Shown piece by piece: positions 7,821-12,165 of a DNA stretch of 12,165 bases. The notes under the pieces were generated by a model, which worked only from the letters and a program-made list of their open reading frames with translations, ran no database searches and was not told the origin of the DNA. Position 1 is the first letter of the stretch; the number at the start of each line of letters is the position of its first letter. Origin of the DNA: Planctomycetota bacterium (GTDB lineage: Bacteria; Planctomycetota; Planctomycetia; Pirellulales; Lacipirellulaceae); contig JAJRUA010000446.1 of the NCBI GenBank assembly GCA_024278035.1, positions 1 to 12,165 on the forward strand, in the 5' to 3' direction. A program made the translations under genes and the position numbers.

Positions 7821-7869
7821 GTAGCGGGTAGCGGGTAGCGGGTAGCCGGTAGCCGGTGGGCAGTGGGCA
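7821..7869. repeat. Seven tandem heptamers
   Basis: Forty-nine bases divide cleanly into GTAGCGG three times, GTAGCCG twice and GTGGGCA twice, all beginning with GT. The array lies in the divergent spacer between the EEP-family gene and upp and ends 4 bp before the repeat unit at 7874. Heptamer tandem arrays (STRR) are known from cyanobacteria; whether this is the same phenomenon is inference. It is non-coding: translating it gives only a low-complexity antisense reading. Confidence 0.85.
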
Positions 7870-7873
7870 GTTA

Positions 7874-7902
7874 TCGGGGGGCTGACGCCCGCACCGCTCG
7901 CC
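7874..7902 (-). repeat. Diverged single copy of the structured repeat unit
   Basis: Read on the - strand it starts GGCGAGC and contains GGGC, loop GTCA, GCCC. The head and loop match the units at 6465 and 6549, while the stem sequence is different but still self-complementary, and there are about two extra bases between head and stem. It stands alone in the EEP/upp divergent spacer. The remainder of that spacer (7903-8016) holds a CCCCA triple repeat (7977-7991) and no promoter I can call with confidence. Confidence 0.5.
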
Positions 7903-8079
7903 TACCGCCACTATTCAATTTATCTACTTCCCTCTGTTGATCGGGGCAGATACACTCTTAGCAGGCTTGCGTCTGGCCCCACCCCACCCCACTCTTCTCT
8001 AAGCGGAGCGATCGCAATGACAGCTGTCGGCACGGAGCAAACTGTCTCAAAGGATCGACCTTCCAGCGCTATGGACAGT

Positions 8080-8109
8080 GTTACGAATAGTGGCGTTACG
8101 AATAGCGAC
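8080..8109 (+). repeat. 15-bp tandem duplication upstream of upp
   Basis: GTTACGAATAG begins at 8080 and again at 8095, giving two adjacent 15-bp units that differ at two positions (TGGC versus CGAC ends). If translation starts at the upstream ATG 8017 it encodes VTNSG-VTNSD in an N-terminal extension. If upp starts at GTG 8137 it lies in the untranslated leader and could be a pair of binding sites for a regulator. Which applies is unresolved. Confidence 0.6.
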
Positions 8110-8125
8110 CACCCTAGCAAGAGTA

Positions 8126-8132
8126 GGGAGGG
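8126..8132 (+). promoter_or_regulatory. Strong Shine-Dalgarno before the upp GTG start
   Basis: GGGAGGG followed by AATT and then GTG at 8137. This is the best purine-rich site in the neighbourhood and is the main reason to prefer the GTG start. The competing ATG at 8017 also has a plain GGAG about 8-9 nt upstream, so dual initiation is possible. Confidence 0.6.
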
Positions 8133-8136
8133 AATT

Positions 8137-8766
8137 GTGAGCGGCGTTTTTGAAATCAAGCATCCCTTGATCGATTGCCATCTAACGCGTCTGCGAGATG
8201 AACGGACACGCCCCGATGAGTTTCGGGCGCTGGTACGTCGCTTGACGATGCTGCTCGTCTACGAAGCAACCAAAGATTTGCAATGCAAGTCGCGGCCTGT
8301 CCAGACGCCACTAACGGAAACGGAAGGAAGCACGCTGGCGGAACGTGTGGGCATCGTTCCGATTCTTCGCGCGGGGCTCGGCATGGTCGATCCCGTCCTC
8401 GATGTGCTTCCAAGAGCCGAAGTCTGGCACCTGGGCCTTTACCGCGACGAAGCCACTGCCCAGCCGGTGGAATACTACAGCAAGCTCCCGCCGGGACACC
8501 CGGTGGATACGGCTCTGATTGTGGACCCGATGCTAGCGACCGGCGGCTCGATCACTGCGGCACTCGAAACGCTCTACGCTTGGGGCGTTAAGCGAGCGAA
8601 AGTGCTTTCGATCCTCGCCGCAGACGAAGGCGTCCAGAACGTCGCTTCGCAGTACCCTGAGGCGCAGATCTATGTTTGCAAAATCGACCCCGTACTGAAC
8701 GACCACAAATACATCGTGCCGGGACTCGGCGACGCCGGCGACCGAATCTTCAACACTCCAGGCTAA
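8137..8766 (+). CDS. upp: Uracil phosphoribosyltransferase
   Basis: Converts uracil plus PRPP to UMP and pyrophosphate in pyrimidine salvage; cytoplasmic. From the GTG start the product is 209 aa, the usual length, and opens with the family-typical FEIKHPL. Other family signatures: VPILRAGLGMVDPVLDVLP, the PRPP-binding loop ALIVDPMLATGGSI, and the uracil-binding carboxyl end YIVPGLGDAGDRIF. The frame is open upstream to an ATG at 8017, which would add 40 polar residues (including the VTNSG-VTNSD repeat) before the conserved start. I chose GTG 8137 from family length and the GGGAGGG site, but the longer form cannot be excluded. The nucleoside-transporter gene begins 77 bp downstream on the same strand, so the two probably share a transcript, fitting joint uptake and salvage. 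Confidence 0.96.
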   Translation: MSGVFEIKHPLIDCHLTRLRDERTRPDEFRALVRRLTMLLVYEATKDLQCKSRPVQTPLTETEGSTLAERVGIVPILRAGLGMVDPVLDVLPRAEVWHLGLYRDEATAQPVEYYSKLPPGHPVDTALIVDPMLATGGSITAALETLYAWGVKRAKVLSILAADEGVQNVASQYPEAQIYVCKIDPVLNDHKYIVPGLGDAGDRIFNTPG

Positions 8767-8843
8767 CAATCCGTGGGCGGCGGCGGACGGTCGGCAGTCC
8801 CCTTGCTGAACGGCCCACTCTGCCACTGACCACTACTTTTCTT

Positions 8844-10115
8844 ATGCAACACTACATCGGCCTGCTTGGCCTGGCGGTAATGATCGGACTGGCCTGGCTG
8901 ATGAGCTCGCATAAGCGGCGATTCCCGGTACGAATCGTTATTTGCGGCGTACTTCTGCAATTCGCCTTTGCATTTTTGATTCTCCGTACCGAGATCGGCA
9001 AGGTCTTCTTCAAGGGGATCGACAAGGTTTTTGTCGAGCTGCTCAATTGCGTTGACTATGGCGCAGAATTTGTGTTCGGCCCTAGCTTTATGGACCACTT
9101 ATTCGCGTTCCGTGTGTTGCCGACGATTGTCTTCTTCTCGGCACTCATGTCGATTTTTTACTACTTCGGCGTCATCCAAAAAGTCGTTGGAGCGCTGGCG
9201 TTCCTTATGCGAAAGACGCTGGGTACGTCGGGGGCCGAGACTTTGTCTGCTGCGGCCAACATTTTTGTTGGACAAACCGAAGCACCGCTTGTGATTCGGC
9301 CTTACATCAAATCCATGACCCAATCGGAACTGAACGCCGTGATGGTTGGCGGTTTTGCGACGATGGCAGGGGGGGTGCTTGGCGCGCTCTCAGCCATGGG
9401 CATCAACGCGGGTGACTTGCTCTCGGCCTCCGTGATCTCGGCACCCGGTGCGCTGCTGCTCGCCAAAGTGATGCAGCCCGAGGTCGATACGCCCAAGACC
9501 CTTGGGTCGGTTAGCATTGATGTAGACGACGGCTGCGTGAATGTCCTTGATGCGATTGCCAAAGGAACCGTCGGCGGGCTTTCGCTAGCGATGAACGTCG
9601 GGGCAATGCTCATTGTGTTTCTTGCGCTGATCGCGGTGGTCAATGTCCTCTTCGGTCTTGCTGGGGACGGCTACTACTGGGCCGCTTCGGAGTGGTTCGG
9701 TAAAGCGGCACCGGATGCTCGCATTGTATGGTCACTGCAAGGCTTGCTGGGGTACCTGTTCTCGCCGTTCGCTTGGCTTATCGGAATCGAAAGTGGCGAT
9801 TGTCGGGCGGCAGGGGAGCTTATGGGGCTCAAGGTGGCCACCAACGAGTTCGTCGCCTACGCCAAGCTCGCAGAAATGGCACCCATCACGGACGGTGTCG
9901 CCAGTGCCGAGATGATTAGCAACCGAACGCGACAGCTAATGACTTATGCCCTGTGTGGCTTCGCCAACTTCAGCTCAATCGGCATTCAGCTTGGTGGTAT
10001 CGGCGGTATCGCCCCGGAAAGGCAAGGCGATCTGGCAAAACTTGGGTTGCGGGCAATGGTCGGCGGCATCCTCGCCGCCTTTATGACCGCCTGCATTGCC
10101 GGTATGCTGATCTGA
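8844..10115 (+). CDS. nupC: Concentrative nucleoside transporter (CNT/NupC family)
   Basis: An inner-membrane, cation-coupled nucleoside importer of 423 aa, the usual CNT length. The ATG at 8844 begins directly before the first membrane helix (IGLLGLAVMIGLAWLM); the frame is open upstream to 8676 but those 56 residues overlap upp, are Arg-rich and are not CNT-like. Family residues seen: GQTEAPLVIRPY with GQTE at 143-146, the nucleoside-binding segment of one re-entrant hairpin; TNEFVAY (333-339) with the substrate-binding Glu335; and FANFSSIG (373-380), the second CNT signature. The GQTEAP form resembles the animal/Vibrio CNT subgroup more than Escherichia coli NupC, which has GQSE. No Shine-Dalgarno precedes the ATG. 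Its neighbours upp and hpt are salvage enzymes. Substrate range (pyrimidine versus purine nucleosides) and the coupling ion (Na+ or H+) are not readable. Confidence 0.95.
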   Translation: MQHYIGLLGLAVMIGLAWLMSSHKRRFPVRIVICGVLLQFAFAFLILRTEIGKVFFKGIDKVFVELLNCVDYGAEFVFGPSFMDHLFAFRVLPTIVFFSALMSIFYYFGVIQKVVGALAFLMRKTLGTSGAETLSAAANIFVGQTEAPLVIRPYIKSMTQSELNAVMVGGFATMAGGVLGALSAMGINAGDLLSASVISAPGALLLAKVMQPEVDTPKTLGSVSIDVDDGCVNVLDAIAKGTVGGLSLAMNVGAMLIVFLALIAVVNVLFGLAGDGYYWAASEWFGKAAPDARIVWSLQGLLGYLFSPFAWLIGIESGDCRAAGELMGLKVATNEFVAYAKLAEMAPITDGVASAEMISNRTRQLMTYALCGFANFSSIGIQLGGIGGIAPERQGDLAKLGLRAMVGGILAAFMTACIAGMLI

Positions 10116-10124
10116 GGTCTCACT

Positions 10125-10315
10125 CAAAGGACGCGAAAACGCAAAGCACAATCGGAGAATCGCGCAGAGACGCAGAAACAGCGGAGAAATAAATTCTTGT
10201 AAAAACGATCTGGTGACGTCACCCCTAACAGAAGGCTTTTGCCCTCAACGATAAAAGTATTTGCGTAATCTCCCTATTTTCCTCTGCGACTCCGCGTCTC
10301 TGCGTGAGTCCTTTG
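10125..10315. repeat. Long-range inverted repeat (CGCAGAGACGC family) upstream of hpt
   Basis: A perfect 11-bp inverted match joins CGCAGAGACGC at 10163-10173 with its complement at 10294-10304. Further out, CAAAGGAC at 10125-10132 matches GTCCTTTG at 10308-10315. Around these, the arms remain A/G-rich on the left and C/T-rich on the right with partial matching. The 120-bp space between the arms contains the palindrome at 10212. The element occupies most of the 244-bp gap between the transporter and hpt and could end the transporter transcript: a T-rich stretch follows at 10312-10320. No clear promoter for hpt is visible. Confidence 0.55.
10212..10223. promoter_or_regulatory. Perfect 12-bp palindrome, possible operator upstream of hpt
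   Basis: GGTGACGTCACC is a perfect inverted repeat without a spacer, 137 bp before the hpt start codon. Its symmetry suits a dimeric DNA-binding protein, but no promoter elements of good quality lie beside it, so function is only possible. Confidence 0.3.
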
Positions 10316-10359
10316 TTTTTCCTTCCTTCCAAATTCGTTCCCCGTAGTTCACTGTTTTT

Positions 10360-10914
10360 ATGAAGATTCTCCTTTGCGAAGAAAAACTCCACGAAGGTGT
10401 GGAGCGGATGGCCCGTGAGATTAAGGAAACCTATGGCGAAGGGCCGCTCACGATCGTGATGGTCCTCACAGGGAGCCTTGTAGTGGTATCGGACCTGATA
10501 CGTATGCTCGACAATCCAATGCGTGTCGGTGTGATCGAGGCTTCCAGCTATGGCGGAGCGACCACCACTCGGGGCGAGCTCAGGGTCAACGCAGAGTTGA
10601 TGCTCGACATCACGGGCCGTGATGTTTTGTTGGTGGACGATATCTTCGATACGGGGCACACACTCGTTCGAGTCATTGAGAAGATGCAGGAGTTCAAGCC
10701 GAAGTCGCTCCGCTCAGCCGTTTTGCTTCGTAAAAAGGCGCGTCAAGAAGTGGACGCCCAGCCCGACTTCGTCGCGTTCGACATTCCGGACGAGTTTGTC
10801 GTCGGCTACGGCCTCGACTACGACGACCTCTACCGCAACCTGCCTCACCTTGCCGTGATGGAGCCTGCGGACCTTGAGCGGCACAAAGAACTGGCCAGCG
10901 CCCATGAGGCATAG
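10360..10914 (+). CDS. hpt: Hypoxanthine (guanine) phosphoribosyltransferase
   Basis: Forms IMP (and usually GMP) from the free purine base and PRPP; cytoplasmic purine salvage. The 184-aa length is normal for the bacterial enzyme. Seen: the first PRPP loop VLTGSL (35-40); the flexible loop SSYGGATTTRG (62-72), where the family usually has SSYG(S/N)xT; the main PRPP motif VLLVDDIFDTGHTL (89-102) with adjacent acidic residues Asp93-Asp94; the base-contact lysine region LLRKKAR (122-128); and the carboxyl signature FVVGYGLDYDDLYRNLPHL (146-164). The ATG is preceded by C/T-rich sequence with no Shine-Dalgarno. It is 244 bp downstream of the transporter, so it may have its own promoter despite belonging functionally with upp and the transporter. 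Inverted repeats of one family flank it on both sides. Confidence 0.96.
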   Translation: MKILLCEEKLHEGVERMAREIKETYGEGPLTIVMVLTGSLVVVSDLIRMLDNPMRVGVIEASSYGGATTTRGELRVNAELMLDITGRDVLLVDDIFDTGHTLVRVIEKMQEFKPKSLRSAVLLRKKARQEVDAQPDFVAFDIPDEFVVGYGLDYDDLYRNLPHLAVMEPADLERHKELASAHEA

Positions 10915-10923
10915 GGTTACTTC

Positions 10924-10993
10924 ACCGCAGAGGACACGGAGAACACAGCGTTTTCCTCTGTGTTTTCCGTGTCCTTTGTGGTAAATCTTTTTC
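10924..10993 (+). terminator. Long hairpin after hpt, probable terminator
   Basis: Arms 10924-10948 and 10958-10982 form a 25-bp stem with a 9-nt loop. The only three departures from perfect complementarity are G·U wobbles when the + strand is transcribed. A T-rich tract (CTTTTT) follows at 10988-10993. The stem starts 9 nt after the hpt stop codon. The arm sequence (CAGAGGACACGG) is related to the inverted repeat upstream of hpt, so it may be a repeat element doing the work of a terminator. Confidence 0.7.
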
Positions 10994-11010
10994 CGTCTTC
11001 GCGCGACTGG

Positions 11011-11036
11011 TTGTCTGCCGACCGAAACGGTATAAA
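11011..11036 (+). promoter_or_regulatory. Possible promoter for the peroxiredoxin gene
   Basis: TATAAA at 11031-11036 is a good -10 element. The nearest -35 candidate is TTGTCT at 11011-11016, giving a short 14-nt spacer, so it would be weak or activator-dependent. Transcription would start near 11043, leaving a leader of about 70 nt. Confidence 0.35.
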
Positions 11037-11057
11037 GGAGTCCAACTTAACCAAGAT

Positions 11058-11087
11058 GCCCACGGGTTTTATTAACCGGGGCTTTTT
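11058..11087 (+). terminator. Terminator-like hairpin in the peroxiredoxin leader
   Basis: GCCC (11058-11061) pairs with GGGC (11079-11082), and GGTT (11065-11068) pairs with AACC (11074-11077) around a TTATT loop, with an ACG/G internal loop between the two helices. Five T follow directly (11083-11087). It lies between the possible -10 element and the ribosome-binding site of the peroxiredoxin gene, so it could attenuate that gene or stop read-through from hpt. Confidence 0.35.
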
Positions 11088-11110
11088 CCATTTGCTTCCA
11101 GGAGTCCCCC

Positions 11111-11710
11111 ATGAGTGTCCTTGTTCAGAAAGAAGCCCCCGATTTCGCAGCCCAAGCCGTCATGCCAGACGGCTCGTTCCAAGAGGTCAAACTCTCCGAC
11201 TACCGTGGCAAGCATGTGTTGCTGTTTTTCTGGCCACTCGACTTTACGTTCGTTTGTCCAACCGAGATCATCGCTTTTTCCGACGCTGCGGCAGATTTCG
11301 AGAAGTTGGGCGTGCAAATCCTTGGTGTCTCGGTCGATAGCCACTACACCCACTTCGCGTGGACGCAAACCTCCCGCGACGAGGGGGGCATCGGCAAGAC
11401 CGCCTATCCGCTGGTGGCGGACCTCAACAAAAAGATTGCCGAGTCGTACGGCGTCTTGCTGGGAGGCGGTATCGCCCTTCGTGGTCTGTTCTTGATCGAT
11501 AAAGAAGGCATCGTTCGCCACCAGGTGGTCAATGATCTTCCGCTAGGTCGTAGCGTGGATGAGGCGCTGCGGATGGTCCAAGCCTTGCAATTCTTCGAGA
11601 AGAACGGCGAGGTTTGTCCCGCCAACTGGAAGGAAGGTTCTAGCACGATCAAGCCAACGATTGACGACAGCAAATCGTTCTTCCAAACGGAATACGCTGG
11701 CAAAGCCTAG
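11111..11710 (+). CDS. Typical 2-Cys peroxiredoxin (AhpC/Prx1 type)
   Basis: A cytoplasmic thiol peroxidase of 199 aa that reduces hydrogen peroxide and organic peroxides. Peroxidatic Cys49 lies in [10 protein letters not shown] (44-53), with the helper Thr46 and upstream Pro42; resolving Cys169 lies in GEVCPANW (166-173). This is the domain order of dimer/decamer-forming 2-Cys Prx. GGIG (92-95) and the C-terminal SKSFF (187-191) correspond to the GGLG and SKxYF motifs linked to overoxidation sensitivity, with Tyr replaced by Phe. The start is supported by AGGAG at 11100-11104, 6 nt before the ATG. No reductase (AhpF) or thioredoxin gene is next to it, so its reductant is unknown. It appears to be a single-gene unit between a terminator-like hairpin upstream and another downstream. 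Family certain; the choice between ahpC and tsa-type names is open. Confidence 0.96.
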   Translation: MSVLVQKEAPDFAAQAVMPDGSFQEVKLSDYRGKHVLLFFWPLDFTFVCPTEIIAFSDAAADFEKLGVQILGVSVDSHYTHFAWTQTSRDEGGIGKTAYPLVADLNKKIAESYGVLLGGGIALRGLFLIDKEGIVRHQVVNDLPLGRSVDEALRMVQALQFFEKNGEVCPANWKEGSSTIKPTIDDSKSFFQTEYAGKA

Positions 11711-11732
11711 AGACGCCAGAGTTCGATAGATT

Positions 11733-11775
11733 TCGCCGCCTCCCCCCGACGATCCACGGCCCGGGGAGGGGGCGA
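11733..11775 (+). terminator. GC-rich hairpin after the peroxiredoxin gene
   Basis: Arms 11733-11745 and 11763-11775 (CCTCCCC against GGGGAGG and flanks) match at 12 of 13 positions around a 17-nt loop, 23 nt after the stop codon. A weak T-rich stretch follows (11779-11787), so a terminator role is plausible but not classical. Confidence 0.45.
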
Positions 11776-11830
11776 CGCTATCTTGTGTTTGCCCATGCGA
11801 GTAGCGAGCGCCCCGATCTTGAGGCACCTA

Positions 11831-11886
11831 GCCGCAGGCGGAAGCCGGCGGTCGAACCAGATGAACCGCCGGCTTCCGCCTGCGGC
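11831..11886. repeat. Perfect 22-bp inverted repeat flanked by a 6-bp direct repeat
   Basis: Arms 11831-11852 and 11865-11886 are exact reverse complements of 22 bp (beginning GCCGCAGGCGG) with a 12-nt loop; one further A-T pair extends the stem. GGCACC stands on both sides, at 11823-11828 and 11888-11893, like a target-site duplication. There is no T-run. It lies in the 303-bp space between the peroxiredoxin gene and folE, where apart from the hairpin at 11733 and the possible promoter at 11945 I see nothing else. Confidence 0.8.
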
Positions 11887-11944
11887 TGGCACCAATTTCA
11901 GTCGTTTTTAGGGTACCCCTTCTTCCGCCGAAAACAGGCTTTGC

Positions 11945-11972
11945 TTGCTTCTCAGCTCCAACTCTCTACATT
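11945..11972 (+). promoter_or_regulatory. Possible folE promoter
   Basis: TTGCTT (11945-11950), a 16-nt spacer and TACATT (11967-11972), followed about 40 bp later by the folE start. Both boxes deviate from consensus. A 10-bp palindrome GCTAGCTAGC follows at 11976-11985, close to the expected transcription start. Confidence 0.3.
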
Positions 11973-12013
11973 TAAGCTAGCTAGCCCGCTCAATACCGAC
12001 CCTCTCGGAGAAC

Positions 12014-12165
12014 ATGGATATGCCCACGGCATCCCTTCCCCACGCCGCCAATGGTCGCTGCCCTTCCCTCGGTGACACCGTCACGAAAGAGGTCGATTTC
12101 GAAGCGATCCAAGGAGCCGTCCGAACCATCCTCGCCGCCGTGGGAGAAGACCCAGACCGTGAAGG
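12014..12165 (+). CDS. folE: GTP cyclohydrolase I, N-terminal part (cut by window edge)
   Basis: Fifty codons plus two bases are present before the window ends. GTP cyclohydrolase I makes 7,8-dihydroneopterin triphosphate from GTP, the first step of tetrahydrofolate (and queuosine/pterin) synthesis. The visible family signature is the first conserved helix and loop, IQGAVRTILAAVGEDPDREG, at residues ~32-51 (the last glycine inferred from two bases); in known FolE proteins this leads into L(L/-)xTPxR. An in-frame TAG at 11978-11980 excludes a more distant start. Two ATG codons compete: 12014 and 12020. GGAG at 12007-12010 is only 3 nt from the first but 9 nt from the second, which favours 12020. 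The zinc and catalytic residues lie beyond the window. Confidence 0.88.
   Translation, partial: MDMPTASLPHAANGRCPSLGDTVTKEVDFEAIQGAVRTILAAVGEDPDRE

Noticed and set aside
7821..7869. CRISPR array
   Set aside because: Units are 7 bp with no spacers and there are no cas genes.
8676..8843. 56-residue N-terminal extension of the nucleoside transporter
   Set aside because: It overlaps the upp C-terminus in another frame, is Arg-rich and precedes the normal first helix.
10225..10659. 144-aa - strand frame antisense to hpt
   Set aside because: Its C-terminal part is the translated inverted repeat; hpt is certain on the other strand.
11785..12075. 96-aa + strand frame before folE
   Set aside because: It runs through the perfect palindrome and overlaps folE in another frame; no family similarity.

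Overview
The window is a moderately GC-rich bacterial chromosome segment. It carries seven complete protein-coding genes of recognisable or partly recognisable type, one complete gene of unknown function, and the first ~50 codons of a ninth gene at the right edge. Several features point to a Planctomycetota member (Pirellulales-like): a Dus protein with an unusual GRCRGG active-site loop, a very large secreted protein with no clear family name, start codons with and without Shine-Dalgarno sequences side by side, and intergenic spaces full of GC-rich palindromes. That assignment is inference. There is no rRNA, tRNA, CRISPR array, transposase or phage gene.

Left part (1-7762). A tRNA-dihydrouridine synthase on + faces three genes on -. 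In transcription order these are a secreted endonuclease/exonuclease/phosphatase-family enzyme (6584-7762), a 1282-residue secreted beta-sandwich/TIM-barrel-like protein (2455-6303) and an integral membrane protein of possible DoxX/MauE/HTTM type (1153-2358). The first two have signal peptides and the third is membrane-embedded, so this is an envelope or export-oriented block, though co-function is not proven. The gaps hold copies of a short structured repeat (head GGCGAGCC, loop RTYA, variable self-complementary stem). One copy abuts the membrane-protein start codon, another lies 2 nt past its stop, and a near-perfect inverted pair lies between the two secreted-protein genes.

Middle part (7763-10914). 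A divergent spacer contains seven tandem heptamers, another repeat unit and a 15-bp tandem duplication. It is followed on + by upp (uracil phosphoribosyltransferase), a concentrative nucleoside transporter and hpt (hypoxanthine phosphoribosyltransferase). Together they form a nucleoside/nucleobase salvage group: uptake, then PRPP-dependent conversion of uracil and hypoxanthine/guanine to nucleotides. hpt is flanked on both sides by inverted repeats of a second family (CGCAGAG / AGGACACGG type).

Right part (10915-12165). A typical 2-Cys peroxiredoxin has its own Shine-Dalgarno and a possible promoter plus terminator-like leader hairpin. A ~300-bp spacer follows with a terminator-like hairpin and a perfect 22-bp inverted repeat, and then the start of folE (GTP cyclohydrolase I), which runs off the window.

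I do not see a clear new defence, mobile or biosynthetic system. The most interesting material is the intergenic repeat architecture and the large unnamed secreted protein.
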